DNA from: Syntrophomonadaceae bacterium
GTDB lineage: Bacteria > Bacillota > Syntrophomonadia > Syntrophomonadales > Syntrophomonadaceae
Assembly (NCBI GenBank): GCA_028698695.1
Contig: JAQVWB010000009.1
Coordinates: 1-21,597 of the forward strand
Direction of reading: 5' to 3'
Length of the DNA stretch: 21,597 nt
Shown here: one piece after another, positions 6,982 to 14,395 of the stretch
Numbering within the stretch: position 1 is the stretch's first letter
How the letters are laid out: every line of letters begins with the position of its first letter
The notes under the pieces: generated by a model
The model's input: the letters and a program-made list of their open reading frames with translations, nothing else
Database searches by the model: none
What the model was told of the DNA's origin: nothing
Position numbers and translations under genes: made by a program

Positions 6982-7788
6982 GTGCCGGTTTTAGGAGTTA
7001 TTGGTTGCGGTAAAATGGCTATGGCTTTGTTGGGGGGACTCACAGAAACAGACTTGGTTTTTGATAAAATATTAGTAAATGATATTGACCAGAACCAGGT
7101 TGATTTGTTTTCGCATAAGTTTAATGCCCTCAGCACAGATTCAAATCTGCTGGTAAAATCCAGTGATGTGATATTATTAGCGGTAAAACCTGCTCAGGTA
7201 AATGAAGTTATTACGCTTACTTCTTCAAACTGGAATTCGTCAAAAATATTAATATCTATTGCTGCCGGTGTAAGTACTGTAACCATTGAGGCAGGATTAC
7301 CTGCAGCTGTACCGGTTATTAGAGTTATGCCCAATTTACCTGCAGTTATTGGTCAAGGTGTTTCCGCTATTTGCCCGGGGGAATATGTTGAAGAAAACCA
7401 TCTTGCCCTGGCAAAGAGTATTTTAAATGCAATAGGGGTTTGTGTAGAAGTATCCGAAAAACAGATGGATGCTGTTACAGCTATTTCAGGTTCCGGACCG
7501 GCTTATGTTTTTCTTGTGGCAGAGGCGATGATAAATGCTGGAATACAAATAGGTCTTGATGCTAAAATCAGTAGGGAGTTAGTGGTCAATACCATTAAAG
7601 GCAGTATTGCCATGTTAGATGACCAGGATGCTCATCCGGCCATACTGCGCGATCAAGTGTCTTCTCCCGGCGGAACAACTATTGCAGCCGTACGTCAGAT
7701 GGAGGAAGATGGTATAAGAAAAGCGTTCTTTAATGGCATAGAAAAAGCCTACCTGCGTTCCATTGCGCTGGGTAAACCTCAAAAATAA
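6982..7788 (+). CDS. proC: Pyrroline-5-carboxylate reductase
   Basis: A 268-residue ProC, which reduces delta-1-pyrroline-5-carboxylate to proline with NAD(P)H, the last step of proline synthesis in the cytosol. The Rossmann nucleotide-binding motif is at the start (VLGVIGCGKMAMALLGGL, glycines at 8 and 10), followed by LAVKPAQV. The C-terminal helical dimerisation domain has the family signature AISGSGPAYVFLVAEAM (from about 167) and DQVSSPGGTTIAAV. The length is typical. The GTG start directly follows the sepF stop and has GGGAGGAG 8 bases upstream, so translation is likely coupled. In many Gram-positives proC sits between sepF and ylmG, as here; no other proline genes are in the window. 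Confidence 0.95.
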   Translation: MPVLGVIGCGKMAMALLGGLTETDLVFDKILVNDIDQNQVDLFSHKFNALSTDSNLLVKSSDVILLAVKPAQVNEVITLTSSNWNSSKILISIAAGVSTVTIEAGLPAAVPVIRVMPNLPAVIGQGVSAICPGEYVEENHLALAKSILNAIGVCVEVSEKQMDAVTAISGSGPAYVFLVAEAMINAGIQIGLDAKISRELVVNTIKGSIAMLDDQDAHPAILRDQVSSPGGTTIAAVRQMEEDGIRKAFFNGIEKAYLRSIALGKPQK

Positions 7789-7801
7789 AGGAGTATTGAT
7801 T

Positions 7802-8071
7802 GTGGTTGCAGCCAATATAATATTATTTGTCAATCTTGCCTTTCAATTGCTGATTTATCTGGTTATTGGCAGATGTATTTTGTCTTTTATTAAACATAAT
7901 CCTTATCAGCCTGTAATTAAATTTATCTATGATATAACTGAACCGATAATGGCTCCCTTTAAAAAATTAATACCTGCTGCTGGTGGAGTAGACTTTTCCC
8001 CGATACTTGTTGTTTTGGCACTTTCGCTGGCACAAAAACTTATTAATGATTTATTGCTTATGTTTTTATAA
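7802..8071 (+). CDS. ylmG: YggT-family membrane protein YlmG
   Basis: An 89-residue integral membrane protein of the YggT/YlmG family, which in bacteria and chloroplasts is tied to division-site or nucleoid organisation, without a known reaction. It has two hydrophobic segments (about 6-26 and 62-85) around the conserved loop with HNPYQPVIKFIYDITEPIMAPFKK, rich in the family's proline/aromatic pattern. I chose the GTG at 7802, 8 bases after AAGGAG (7788-7793); a TTG at 7796 is too close to it. The gene begins 13 bases after proC and ends 13 bases before the U32 gene, so it is mid-operon. It holds the same slot as ylmG in Bacillus, between sepF and divIVA. Confidence 0.92.
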   Translation: MVAANIILFVNLAFQLLIYLVIGRCILSFIKHNPYQPVIKFIYDITEPIMAPFKKLIPAAGGVDFSPILVVLALSLAQKLINDLLLMFL

Positions 8072-8084
8072 AGGGGACAGCACT

Positions 8085-9992
8085 ATGAATACCAGCAATT
8101 TAGAACTTTTAGCCCCGGCCGGTAACTGGGAGGCCATGCAGACAGTTATTAACGCTGGTGCAGATGCAGTTTATGCCGGCGGCAAACGCTTTAATATGCG
8201 TTTACTTCGTAAAGACTATAACTTTAGTGATGAAGAATTAAAAAATGCTGTAGATTACTTGCACGAACGGGGAAAAAAATTTTATATAACACTAAACAAT
8301 CTATATTTTGATTATGAGTTGGCTGAACTGGCCGATCACTTATATTTTTTACAGGGTATTGAGGTAGATGCCTTAATTATTCAAGATTTGGGCTTGGTTG
8401 ATATATATAACGAAATGGGTTTATCAGTACCTTTGCATGCCAGTGTACAGATGGGTACAGGCAGTTTGCAAGCCGTACAAAGATTAGAGGATTTAGGATT
8501 TAAGAGAGTAATTTTATCAAAAAACTTATCACTGCACGAGATTGCCTATATACATGAACATACCAGCCTGGGAATTGAATATTTTGCTCATGGGGACTTG
8601 TGCATTTCCCATACCGGACAATGTTATTTCAGTAGTTTATTAGTTGGAGAAAGTGGTAACCGCGGTCGCTGTATAAAACCTTGTCGCTGGAAATACAGGT
8701 TGTCCGGAGATCATGACCGCATAGATGATTTTCAATACCACCTGGCCCACAAGGATCTTTTGTTATACCCTCATGTAGCTGATATGGTACATGCGGGTAT
8801 CAGTTCATTTAAAATTGAAGGGCGCATGCGTCCAGCTAAACATTTGTATCCACTGGTATCTGTTTATCGCCGGGCTTTGGATGCAGTTATTGAAGAACCG
8901 GAATTATTTCAATTGGATAGCAGCGATTATGATATTTTGATGGAAAATCGTATACGGGACTTTACGAACGGCAGCTTGTATTGCAGGATTGATAGTGATT
9001 CCATTGGATTTGATGGAGCCCGGGAACCTAAGTTTCCTACCTCACCCAAAAAACTTTTAGCTTTAAAAGAAAATGATTATCAGAATTATTCCGGTGAAAA
9101 TAATTTTGAAGTTGAATTAACTGTAAAAGTAGGAACCCTTGAGTCATTAAAATCAATCTTGCATGAAAAAGTTGAACGCGTCATTTTGGGACTGGATGAT
9201 TTCCGACAGATTTCAGACACCTGGAACCAGGACAAGCTGGTGGTTGCCATTGGCTTATGCAAGGATAATGGTATAAAGGCAATAATTGAAACGCCCAGAA
9301 TAGTTATGCAAAATGATATGCAAAACCTGATTCATGCCCTGGATAATCTACCTATCGAATTGCTTGAAGGTATAATGGTAAATGATCTCGGAAGCTGGCA
9401 TCATTGTATTAATAATAACTATCCGGTTTTAGGTGGCCCAGGATTAAATATTACCAACTCGCGGGCTGGAGTCTTGCTTAATCAAAATGGGGTAAACATG
9501 ATTACTATTTCAATGGAGAACAATTTCAGTGATACGATAAATATTTTGAGTGAAAACTATCCGACTGAAATGATGATTCATGGTCCATTATGCTTATTAA
9601 TTACTGATTATTGTGCTGCTTGTGGAGCCAGGGGGGAGGACTTTAATAATTGCGGACATTATTGTCTGCAGGAATATGATTTAACTGATGAATTAAATAA
9701 TCAGTATCGAATTCGCAGCGATATTAATTGCCGTAACTATATTTATCATCCCTATGACCTGTGTTTATTTAATTATTTACCGCTTTTAGCCCGAGCAGGA
9801 GTAAGCAGTCTGAGAATTGAGGGGCAATTTTATACACCGGAACTATTAAGCCAGGTAGTCAGTATTTATGCTGCCGGATTGCAGAGTTTAAATAATAACA
9901 CCTGGAATCAATTAAGTAATTTCCAAAAATTATTGGAGCTTTTTCCCCAGGGACTAACCACTGCCAATTTTACCGGTAACTACCGGGAATAA
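8085..9992 (+). CDS. U32 family protein with two tandem U32-like halves
   Basis: A 635-residue member of the U32 'peptidase' family; relatives include RlhA, TrhP and UbiU/UbiV, which are Fe-S hydroxylation factors for rRNA, tRNA or quinones rather than proven peptidases. The first half starts ELLAPAGNWEAM and carries the U32 signature EYFAHGDLCISHTGQC with cysteines C173, C180, C196 and C200 and a KIEG motif at 243-246. The second half repeats the pattern: HGPLC with C503, C510, C523 and C527, then RIEG at 577-580. Both halves thus have CX6C and CX3C pairs. I place the start at the ATG at 8085, since upstream codons lie in ylmG. It occupies the place of ylmH before divIVA. A tRNA/rRNA modification role is plausible; the substrate is unknown. 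Confidence 0.88.
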   Translation: MNTSNLELLAPAGNWEAMQTVINAGADAVYAGGKRFNMRLLRKDYNFSDEELKNAVDYLHERGKKFYITLNNLYFDYELAELADHLYFLQGIEVDALIIQDLGLVDIYNEMGLSVPLHASVQMGTGSLQAVQRLEDLGFKRVILSKNLSLHEIAYIHEHTSLGIEYFAHGDLCISHTGQCYFSSLLVGESGNRGRCIKPCRWKYRLSGDHDRIDDFQYHLAHKDLLLYPHVADMVHAGISSFKIEGRMRPAKHLYPLVSVYRRALDAVIEEPELFQLDSSDYDILMENRIRDFTNGSLYCRIDSDSIGFDGAREPKFPTSPKKLLALKENDYQNYSGENNFEVELTVKVGTLESLKSILHEKVERVILGLDDFRQISDTWNQDKLVVAIGLCKDNGIKAIIETPRIVMQNDMQNLIHALDNLPIELLEGIMVNDLGSWHHCINNNYPVLGGPGLNITNSRAGVLLNQNGVNMITISMENNFSDTINILSENYPTEMMIHGPLCLLITDYCAACGARGEDFNNCGHYCLQEYDLTDELNNQYRIRSDINCRNYIYHPYDLCLFNYLPLLARAGVSSLRIEGQFYTPELLSQVVSIYAAGLQSLNNNTWNQLSNFQKLLELFPQGLTTANFTGNYRE

Positions 9993-10009
9993 TTTATAGG
10001 AGGTTGGCT

Positions 10010-10507
10010 ATGATTACTGGAATGGAAATACGTAATCAACAGTTTCGCAAAAGCATACGGGGGTTAAATGAAGAAGAGGTAAAAAACTTTATTGAACGGG
10101 TAGCTCTGGATTATGAAAGTATTTTCAGTGAAAATGCCCAGTTAAAGGAAAATGTTCAGCGGCTTGAACATGAGATTACTCGTTACCGCCGTATAGAGGA
10201 AACTATGAACAATACTCTGATTCTGGCACAACAGACGGCTGAAAACCATAAAATTAATGCTCGTAAAGAAGCAGATCTGATACTTGAAGAAGCCAAACAG
10301 AAAATATTTGAAGTTTTGATGTCTTACCAGGATGTGGTTAAGCGAGTAAGTACTTTTAATGCTGAAATGAAGGGTCAAATGACCGGTCAATTAGAGCTAT
10401 TGGAGATAAATCAACGAAAGATGACTGAACTATCGGAAATATTTAGGGGCAATGATTTGAAAGCCATGTTAACAAACATTGAAACAGCATCCAGTCTGGA
10501 TGAGTAA
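10010..10507 (+). CDS. divIVA: DivIVA-family cell pole / division-site protein
   Basis: A 165-residue coiled-coil protein of the DivIVA family, which binds negatively curved membrane at poles and septa and recruits division, chromosome or wall-growth partners. The N-terminal domain (about 1-55) has the typical IRNQQFRKSIRGLNEEEVKNF and is followed by long heptad coiled coil (about 38-100) and a shorter helical tail. In Bacillus DivIVA a phenylalanine-arginine pair (F17/R18) inserts into the membrane; here the pair reads I16-R17, keeping the arginine and a hydrophobic residue. The ATG at 10010 lies 6 bases after AGGAGG (9998-10003). It starts 17 bases after the U32 gene and ends 2 bases before yggU. 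Confidence 0.92.
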   Translation: MITGMEIRNQQFRKSIRGLNEEEVKNFIERVALDYESIFSENAQLKENVQRLEHEITRYRRIEETMNNTLILAQQTAENHKINARKEADLILEEAKQKIFEVLMSYQDVVKRVSTFNAEMKGQMTGQLELLEINQRKMTELSEIFRGNDLKAMLTNIETASSLDE

Positions 10508-10509
10508 TA

Positions 10510-10803
10510 ATGCTTAAAATAAATAATACCCCGGAGGGTGTACGGCTGAATATTCGGGTTCAACCCAGATCTTCTCAAAACAAGATTTGTGGCGTGACTG
10601 ACGGGGCTATAAAGATAAAAATTACTGCGCCACCAGTTGATGGAGAGGCTAATCAGGCAGTAATAAAACTTCTGGCTCAATGGCTTGGAGTTCCCCGTTC
10701 AAATATAAGTATTCCCAAAGGTGAAACTTCCAAGAACAAAATAGTTGATATTATCGGCATAGATGCCCGGTGGTTGGAGAATAAAATTAATGAATATTTA
10801 TGA
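10510..10803 (+). CDS. yggU: UPF0235/DUF167 protein YggU
   Basis: A 97-residue protein of the DUF167/YggU family, a small alpha/beta fold of unknown function conserved in bacteria, archaea and eukaryotes. The family marks are VQPRSSQNKICGV near the start, IKITAPPVDGEANQAVIKLLAQWLGV in the middle and ISIPKGETSKNKIVDI near the end. The ATG follows the divIVA stop by 2 bases with only a weak ribosome binding site (GGATGAG), so translation is probably coupled. It is the last gene before a strong terminator and so closes the ylmE-led operon. Confidence 0.92.
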   Translation: MLKINNTPEGVRLNIRVQPRSSQNKICGVTDGAIKIKITAPPVDGEANQAVIKLLAQWLGVPRSNISIPKGETSKNKIVDIIGIDARWLENKINEYL

Positions 10804-10836
10804 GAGCAGGCAAGTTTACGATTTGCCTGCTCTTTT
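10803..10836 (+). terminator. Rho-independent terminator of the ylmE-yggU operon
   Basis: An 11-bp perfect stem (10803-10813 with 10823-10833, core GAGCAGGCAA) and a 9-base loop overlap the yggU stop codon and run into TTTT. This is a textbook plus-strand terminator. The minus strand lacks a T-run, so it is less useful for the convergent EamA gene. Confidence 0.92.
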
Positions 10837-10846
10837 GAACTGTTAC

Positions 10847-11716
10847 TCAGGCTAGCCGACGGGACATTATAGAGATTATCATGGAACCAAGTATTAAAGA
10901 TGCCCCTATCAGAGCTTTAGTTGAAAACATTTCCCCTGCGAACCAGAAACCGGCCAGAGCTGCAAATACCGGTTCAGCAGTAAGAACTATGGCAAAGCGG
11001 GTTGGGGTGCTGTACTTTTGCAGGGCATTTTGCAACAGAAAAGCTAAAGCAGTTGCAAACACAGCAGTAATTATAATAGCTGCAATTAATGAAACAGAAA
11101 AATTTGCCGGCCAGGGTTCTATTGCCAGACCTATCCCTAAACAGATCAAGCCAACAAATAAAATTTGTATACCGGTTATGGCAATAGCGTTATATAGATA
11201 AGAATATGAATCAACCAATACAATATGGATTGCAAAACATAAAGCACAGACTAAAATAAGCAGATCTCCATATGCAATACTGGATAATCCATCGGGTACT
11301 GATAGCATGTATAAACCGATGGTAACTGAAACCACAGCAACAATTGTCCCGGGTGGAGGCAGACGACGATGCAGGGAAAAATAAATAATTGGTACCAGAA
11401 CAACACTGACACCGGTAACAAATCCGGCATTGGAAGAAGTGGTATATTGAAGACCTACAGTTTGAAAAGCATAACCAAATAACAGAACCAGACCCATTAG
11501 CATACCGGTAGCTAAACCATTACGATTAACCTTTCCAATATTTTGGGGTGACAATGAAGCCAGAACTGCAAAAGCCAGCAAAAAACGTAACCCCAGATAC
11601 AGGAAGGGACCAATTTCCAGAAGAGCATTTTTAACTATAACGAAAGTAGTTCCCCAAATAAAGGCAACCAACAACATCGATAAATCAGCCTTTAGACGAG
11701 GACTAAGGCCGGACAT
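10847..11716 (-). CDS. EamA/DMT-family inner membrane exporter
   Basis: A 289-residue drug/metabolite transporter with two EamA domains (about 8-130 and 143-283) and roughly ten hydrophobic helices. The first has the conserved ADLSMLLVAFIWGTTFVIVK and RFLLAF; the second has the ALQKYSTPTRFAIVLTAEPVF and AALAGFWFAGE signature. Such proteins export amino acids or other small metabolites; the substrate cannot be told from sequence. I start at the ATG at 11714-11716 (MSGLSPR), 7 bases after a run of seven G on the minus strand that serves as a poor ribosome binding site; an upstream start at 11740 would add eight residues. It stands alone, convergent with the yggU operon and divergent from the amino acid importer, with about 150 bases between the two start codons. 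Confidence 0.9.
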   Translation of the reverse strand: MSGLSPRLKADLSMLLVAFIWGTTFVIVKNALLEIGPFLYLGLRFLLAFAVLASLSPQNIGKVNRNGLATGMLMGLVLLFGYAFQTVGLQYTTSSNAGFVTGVSVVLVPIIYFSLHRRLPPPGTIVAVVSVTIGLYMLSVPDGLSSIAYGDLLILVCALCFAIHIVLVDSYSYLYNAIAITGIQILFVGLICLGIGLAIEPWPANFSVSLIAAIIITAVFATALAFLLQNALQKYSTPTRFAIVLTAEPVFAALAGFWFAGEMFSTKALIGASLILGSMIISIMSRRLA

Positions 11717-11789
11717 AAATATACCCCCCCTATGCACCAATGTTTATAATAACATAAGCCATGAGAAAAGAGGTGTTATAAACTTATCA

Positions 11790-11818
11790 TTGTCGATTAA
11801 AGTACGAACTTGTATAAT
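11790..11818 (+). promoter_or_regulatory. Sigma-A promoter of the amino acid ABC transporter operon
   Basis: TTGTCG at 11790-11795 and a perfect TATAAT at 11813-11818 are separated by 17 bases. Transcription would begin near 11825, leaving a leader of about 40 bases that carries AAGGAG before the binding-protein gene. I saw no attenuator or riboswitch in this short leader. Confidence 0.8.
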
Positions 11819-11865
11819 TACTTCTAGAAGTTACGGATAAAAAATTTTAAGGAGTGAAGGATTGG

Positions 11866-12651
11866 ATGAAGAAGTACGGACGTTTAATGATAGCTGTCTT
11901 GCTAACAGTTGCTCTGGTCTTTTCAGTGGCAGGTTGTGCAGGACAAACTGGAGATCAGAATCAGGCGCAACAGCAACAAAAAGTATTAAAAATAGGGACC
12001 AATGCAACCTTCCCACCATTTGAAATGCAGGATAATAATGAGTTTACCGGTTTTGATATGGATTTGATCCGGGCTATAGGTGAGGAACAGGGGTATAAGG
12101 TAGAGATTAATCACATGGACTTTAAGGCTCTTATTCCGTCATTAGGCAATAATAAGATTGATGCAGCTATTGCAGGGATGTCTATTACAGAGGAACGCCT
12201 GGAATCAGTCGATTTTACTGATGCATATTTTAATGCAGGATTAATTATCGCTGTTGCTAATAGTAATGAAAGCATAAAAACTACGGAAGATTTAAAAGGC
12301 AGGAAACTGGCAGCTCAGAACGGTACCATTGGAGCTGCTTACTGTGTGGAAGTTAAAAAACAGGATCCCAAAACTGAAACCAGAATATTTGATGATATTG
12401 GCGCTGCTTTCATGGAGCTGGAAAAAGGCGGAGTTGATGCAGTAGTTAATGACCATCCAGTTACGGCATATTATTTGAAAACGACTACCAGCACCAAAGC
12501 GAAAATGGTTGGAGATATCTTTTCTGCTGATGATCAGTATGGTATTGCAGTAAAGAAAGGTAACGCTGAAACGCTGGATATGCTAAATGAAGGTCTGAAT
12601 AAAATTAAAGCCAATGGCAAGTATGACGAAATCTATAAGAAGTGGTTTTAA
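11866..12651 (+). CDS. Amino acid ABC transporter, lipid-anchored substrate-binding protein
   Basis: A 261-residue periplasmic-binding-protein family 3 lipoprotein that captures a polar amino acid outside the membrane and delivers it to the permease. The N-terminus has a positive start, a hydrophobic core and a lipobox SVAGC with C24 as the likely lipidated residue, followed by a Gln-rich linker to about 40. The mature domain begins KIGTNATFPPFEMQDN and contains GFDMDLIRAIGEE, AAIAGMSITEERLESVDFTDAY and GGVDAVVNDHPVTAYYL, all typical of the family. Alternative in-frame GTG at 11854 overlaps the AAGGAG site, so I use the ATG at 11866. Ligand (glutamine, arginine, cystine or another) cannot be read. 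It leads the operon. Confidence 0.92.
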   Translation: MKKYGRLMIAVLLTVALVFSVAGCAGQTGDQNQAQQQQKVLKIGTNATFPPFEMQDNNEFTGFDMDLIRAIGEEQGYKVEINHMDFKALIPSLGNNKIDAAIAGMSITEERLESVDFTDAYFNAGLIIAVANSNESIKTTEDLKGRKLAAQNGTIGAAYCVEVKKQDPKTETRIFDDIGAAFMELEKGGVDAVVNDHPVTAYYLKTTTSTKAKMVGDIFSADDQYGIAVKKGNAETLDMLNEGLNKIKANGKYDEIYKKWF

Positions 12652-12674
12652 TTTGCAAACAGTTTATTGTCGAT

Positions 12675-12701
12675 ATAGCGCGATGGGAAACCTCGCGCTA
12701 T
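12675..12701 (+). repeat. Intercistronic GC-rich hairpin with GNRA loop
   Basis: ATAGCGCGA (12675-12683) pairs perfectly with TCGCGCTAT (12693-12701). Inside, after one bulged T, GG/CC close a GAAA tetraloop (12687-12690), a very stable RNA shape. No T-run follows (CAATTTGTC), so it is not an ordinary terminator. It sits between the binding-protein stop and the permease ribosome binding site, where such hairpins commonly protect the 5' message and keep the binding protein more abundant than the permease. Confidence 0.75.
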
Positions 12702-12731
12702 CAATTTGTCTATTAGGAGGAATACCTCGTT

Positions 12732-13433
12732 ATGCCCTTGGTTGAAATTTTCGGTTTGGGAGTAATTGATAATATTACTTCACAGTATGGTTATAAAGTA
12801 ATATCGAACAACCTGGTCTATTTCCTGGGTGGCGCAGGTTATACCGTATTTATTACTGCATTGTCTCTGGTGATGGGAATGATTTTGGGTTTGTTTGCCG
12901 GATTGGGCAAGTTGTCAAACAAAAAAATCTTATGTTTTTTATCAACTGCTTATATTGATTTTTTCCGTGGAACTCCGTTATTCGTACAAATATTCCTGCT
13001 CTATTTTGGTATATTACCGCTATTCTATGATAATGATCCTGTAACCTCGGCAATTATAGCCCTGGGACTAAATAGCGGCGCTTATATCGGGGAAATTATA
13101 AGATCTGGTATCCAGGCGGTGGATCATGGTCAGATCGAAGCTGCCCGTTCTCTGGGAATGAATCAAAGGCAGGCTATGACTCATGTTATATTGCCGCAGG
13201 CTTTTAAAATAGTTATACCGCCTATGATTAACGAATTCATAGCCTTATTAAAGGACTCATCGCTATTATCAGCCATAACTGTACCGGAACTTATGCACCG
13301 GGGAGATCTGGTATTTGCCAATACCTATCAGGCTACCTGGGTGTTTGGTGCTATTGCTGTGATTTATTTTATAATTACAAAGATTATTTCTGTTATTGGT
13401 GATAAAGTGGAAAGGAGGCTGGCAACCGATTGA
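12732..13433 (+). CDS. Amino acid ABC transporter permease
   Basis: A 233-residue inner membrane permease of the His/Glu/Gln/Arg type. It has about five hydrophobic segments and the cytoplasmic EAA loop that contacts the ATPase: EAARSLGMNQRQAM from residue 136, followed by VILPQAFKIVIPPM. DFFRGTPLFVQIFLLYFG near residue 77 is a typical family stretch. One permease gene is present, so the channel is probably a homodimer. The ATG lies 11 bases after AGGAGG, slightly long; no better in-frame start is close. It follows the intercistronic hairpin, and its stop overlaps the ATPase start by 4 bases. Confidence 0.93.
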   Translation: MPLVEIFGLGVIDNITSQYGYKVISNNLVYFLGGAGYTVFITALSLVMGMILGLFAGLGKLSNKKILCFLSTAYIDFFRGTPLFVQIFLLYFGILPLFYDNDPVTSAIIALGLNSGAYIGEIIRSGIQAVDHGQIEAARSLGMNQRQAMTHVILPQAFKIVIPPMINEFIALLKDSSLLSAITVPELMHRGDLVFANTYQATWVFGAIAVIYFIITKIISVIGDKVERRLATD

Positions 13434-14152
13434 TTCAGGTAATTGATGTTTATAAATCGTTTGGACAGCTTCAGGTATTAAAAGGGGTAAATTTCCAGGT
13501 GGCCCCTCGGGAGGTTGTATGTGTAATAGGGCCCAGTGGCTCAGGAAAAAGCACTTTGTTGCGCTGTATTAACCAGTTGGAAGCGACTAACTCAGGACAA
13601 GTATATATTGATGGTGAAGAGCTTACACACCCAAAAACGGATATCAACCAAATCCGTCAACAGGTAGGGATGGTATTTCAGCTGTTTAACCTATTCCCGC
13701 ATAAGACTACTTTGGAAAATATTACTATGGCCCCTATCAAGATTAAAGGTATCAATAAGGCTGATGCTGAGAAATTAGCTATGGAATTACTGGGTAAAGT
13801 AGGCTTAACTGATAAAGCTCATGTGTATCCGGGAAAACTATCCGGGGGACAGAAGCAAAGAGTAGCCATTGCCCGGGCTTTGGCTATGCAACCAAAAGTA
13901 ATGTTATTTGATGAACCTACATCAGCTTTGGACCCGGAAATGGTGGGCGAGGTACTGGCAGTAATGAAAAATCTGGCTTTTGAAGGCATGACCATGGTAG
14001 TCGTGACGCATGAGATGGGATTTGCCCGTGAAGTAGGGGATCGGGTAGTTTTTATGGACGAAGGTATAATAGTTGAAGAGGGATTACCGCAAGACATCTT
14101 TGATAATCCACAAAATCCGCGCACGCAAGCCTTTTTAAGCAAAGTATTGTAG
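13430..14152 (+). CDS. Amino acid ABC transporter ATP-binding protein (GlnQ/HisP type)
   Basis: A 240-residue ABC ATPase that powers the upstream permease. All key motifs are intact: Walker A GPSGSGKS at 34-41, Q-loop at VFQLFNLFPH, signature LSGGQ at 137-141, Walker B MLFDEP with D161 and E162, D-loop SALDPE and H194 in VTHEMGFAREV. The QLFNLFPHKTTLEN segment and the short length place it in the polar amino acid importer group. The start is the TTG at 13430, in a TTGA overlap with the permease stop and 11 bases after AAAGGAGG, so translation is coupled. It is the last gene before the terminator. Confidence 0.95.
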   Translation: MIQVIDVYKSFGQLQVLKGVNFQVAPREVVCVIGPSGSGKSTLLRCINQLEATNSGQVYIDGEELTHPKTDINQIRQQVGMVFQLFNLFPHKTTLENITMAPIKIKGINKADAEKLAMELLGKVGLTDKAHVYPGKLSGGQKQRVAIARALAMQPKVMLFDEPTSALDPEMVGEVLAVMKNLAFEGMTMVVVTHEMGFAREVGDRVVFMDEGIIVEEGLPQDIFDNPQNPRTQAFLSKVL

Positions 14153-14192
14153 TAATAAGCAGACAGAATGATAAGGCGAAACGCCAAACTTA

Positions 14193-14220
14193 AGGAGGCT
14201 TTACGCCTCCTGTTGTTTTA
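14193..14220 (+). terminator. Terminator of the amino acid ABC transporter operon
   Basis: AGGAGGC (14193-14199) and GCCTCCT (14205-14211) form a perfect 7-bp stem with a TTTAC loop, followed by GTTGTTTTA. A smaller GGCG-AAA-CGCC hairpin lies just before it at 14175-14185. Together they close the ABC operon about 40 bases after the ATPase stop. Confidence 0.85.
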
Positions 14221-14312
14221 ATTCCAAGCTGTAACCGTGACTGCATAATCCCGGGGGAAATCTTTGTGAGAGATTACGATAGATTGGCCTTTATCGTTTC
14301 GAAAAACAATCC

Positions 14313-14352
14313 GTCAGGTTCAGTCAGTAAAAGTCAGTTACAGTCAGGTTCA
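14313..14352 (+). repeat. Four 10-bp direct repeats (GTCAG-N5) upstream of nth
   Basis: Four units sit head to tail with exact 10-base spacing: GTCAGGTTCA, GTCAGTAAAA, GTCAGTTACA, GTCAGGTTCA. Units one and four are identical; GTCAG is invariant in all four. One helical turn per unit puts every copy on the same DNA face, as in binding sites of OmpR-class regulators. The array lies about 45 bases before the nth start. The remainder of the gap (14221-14395) is without a gene; I see no clear -10/-35 pair. Confidence 0.75.
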
Positions 14353-14395
14353 AAATTAATGCATACCTTAAGTTATTGGAATGGAGTTGCGGGTT

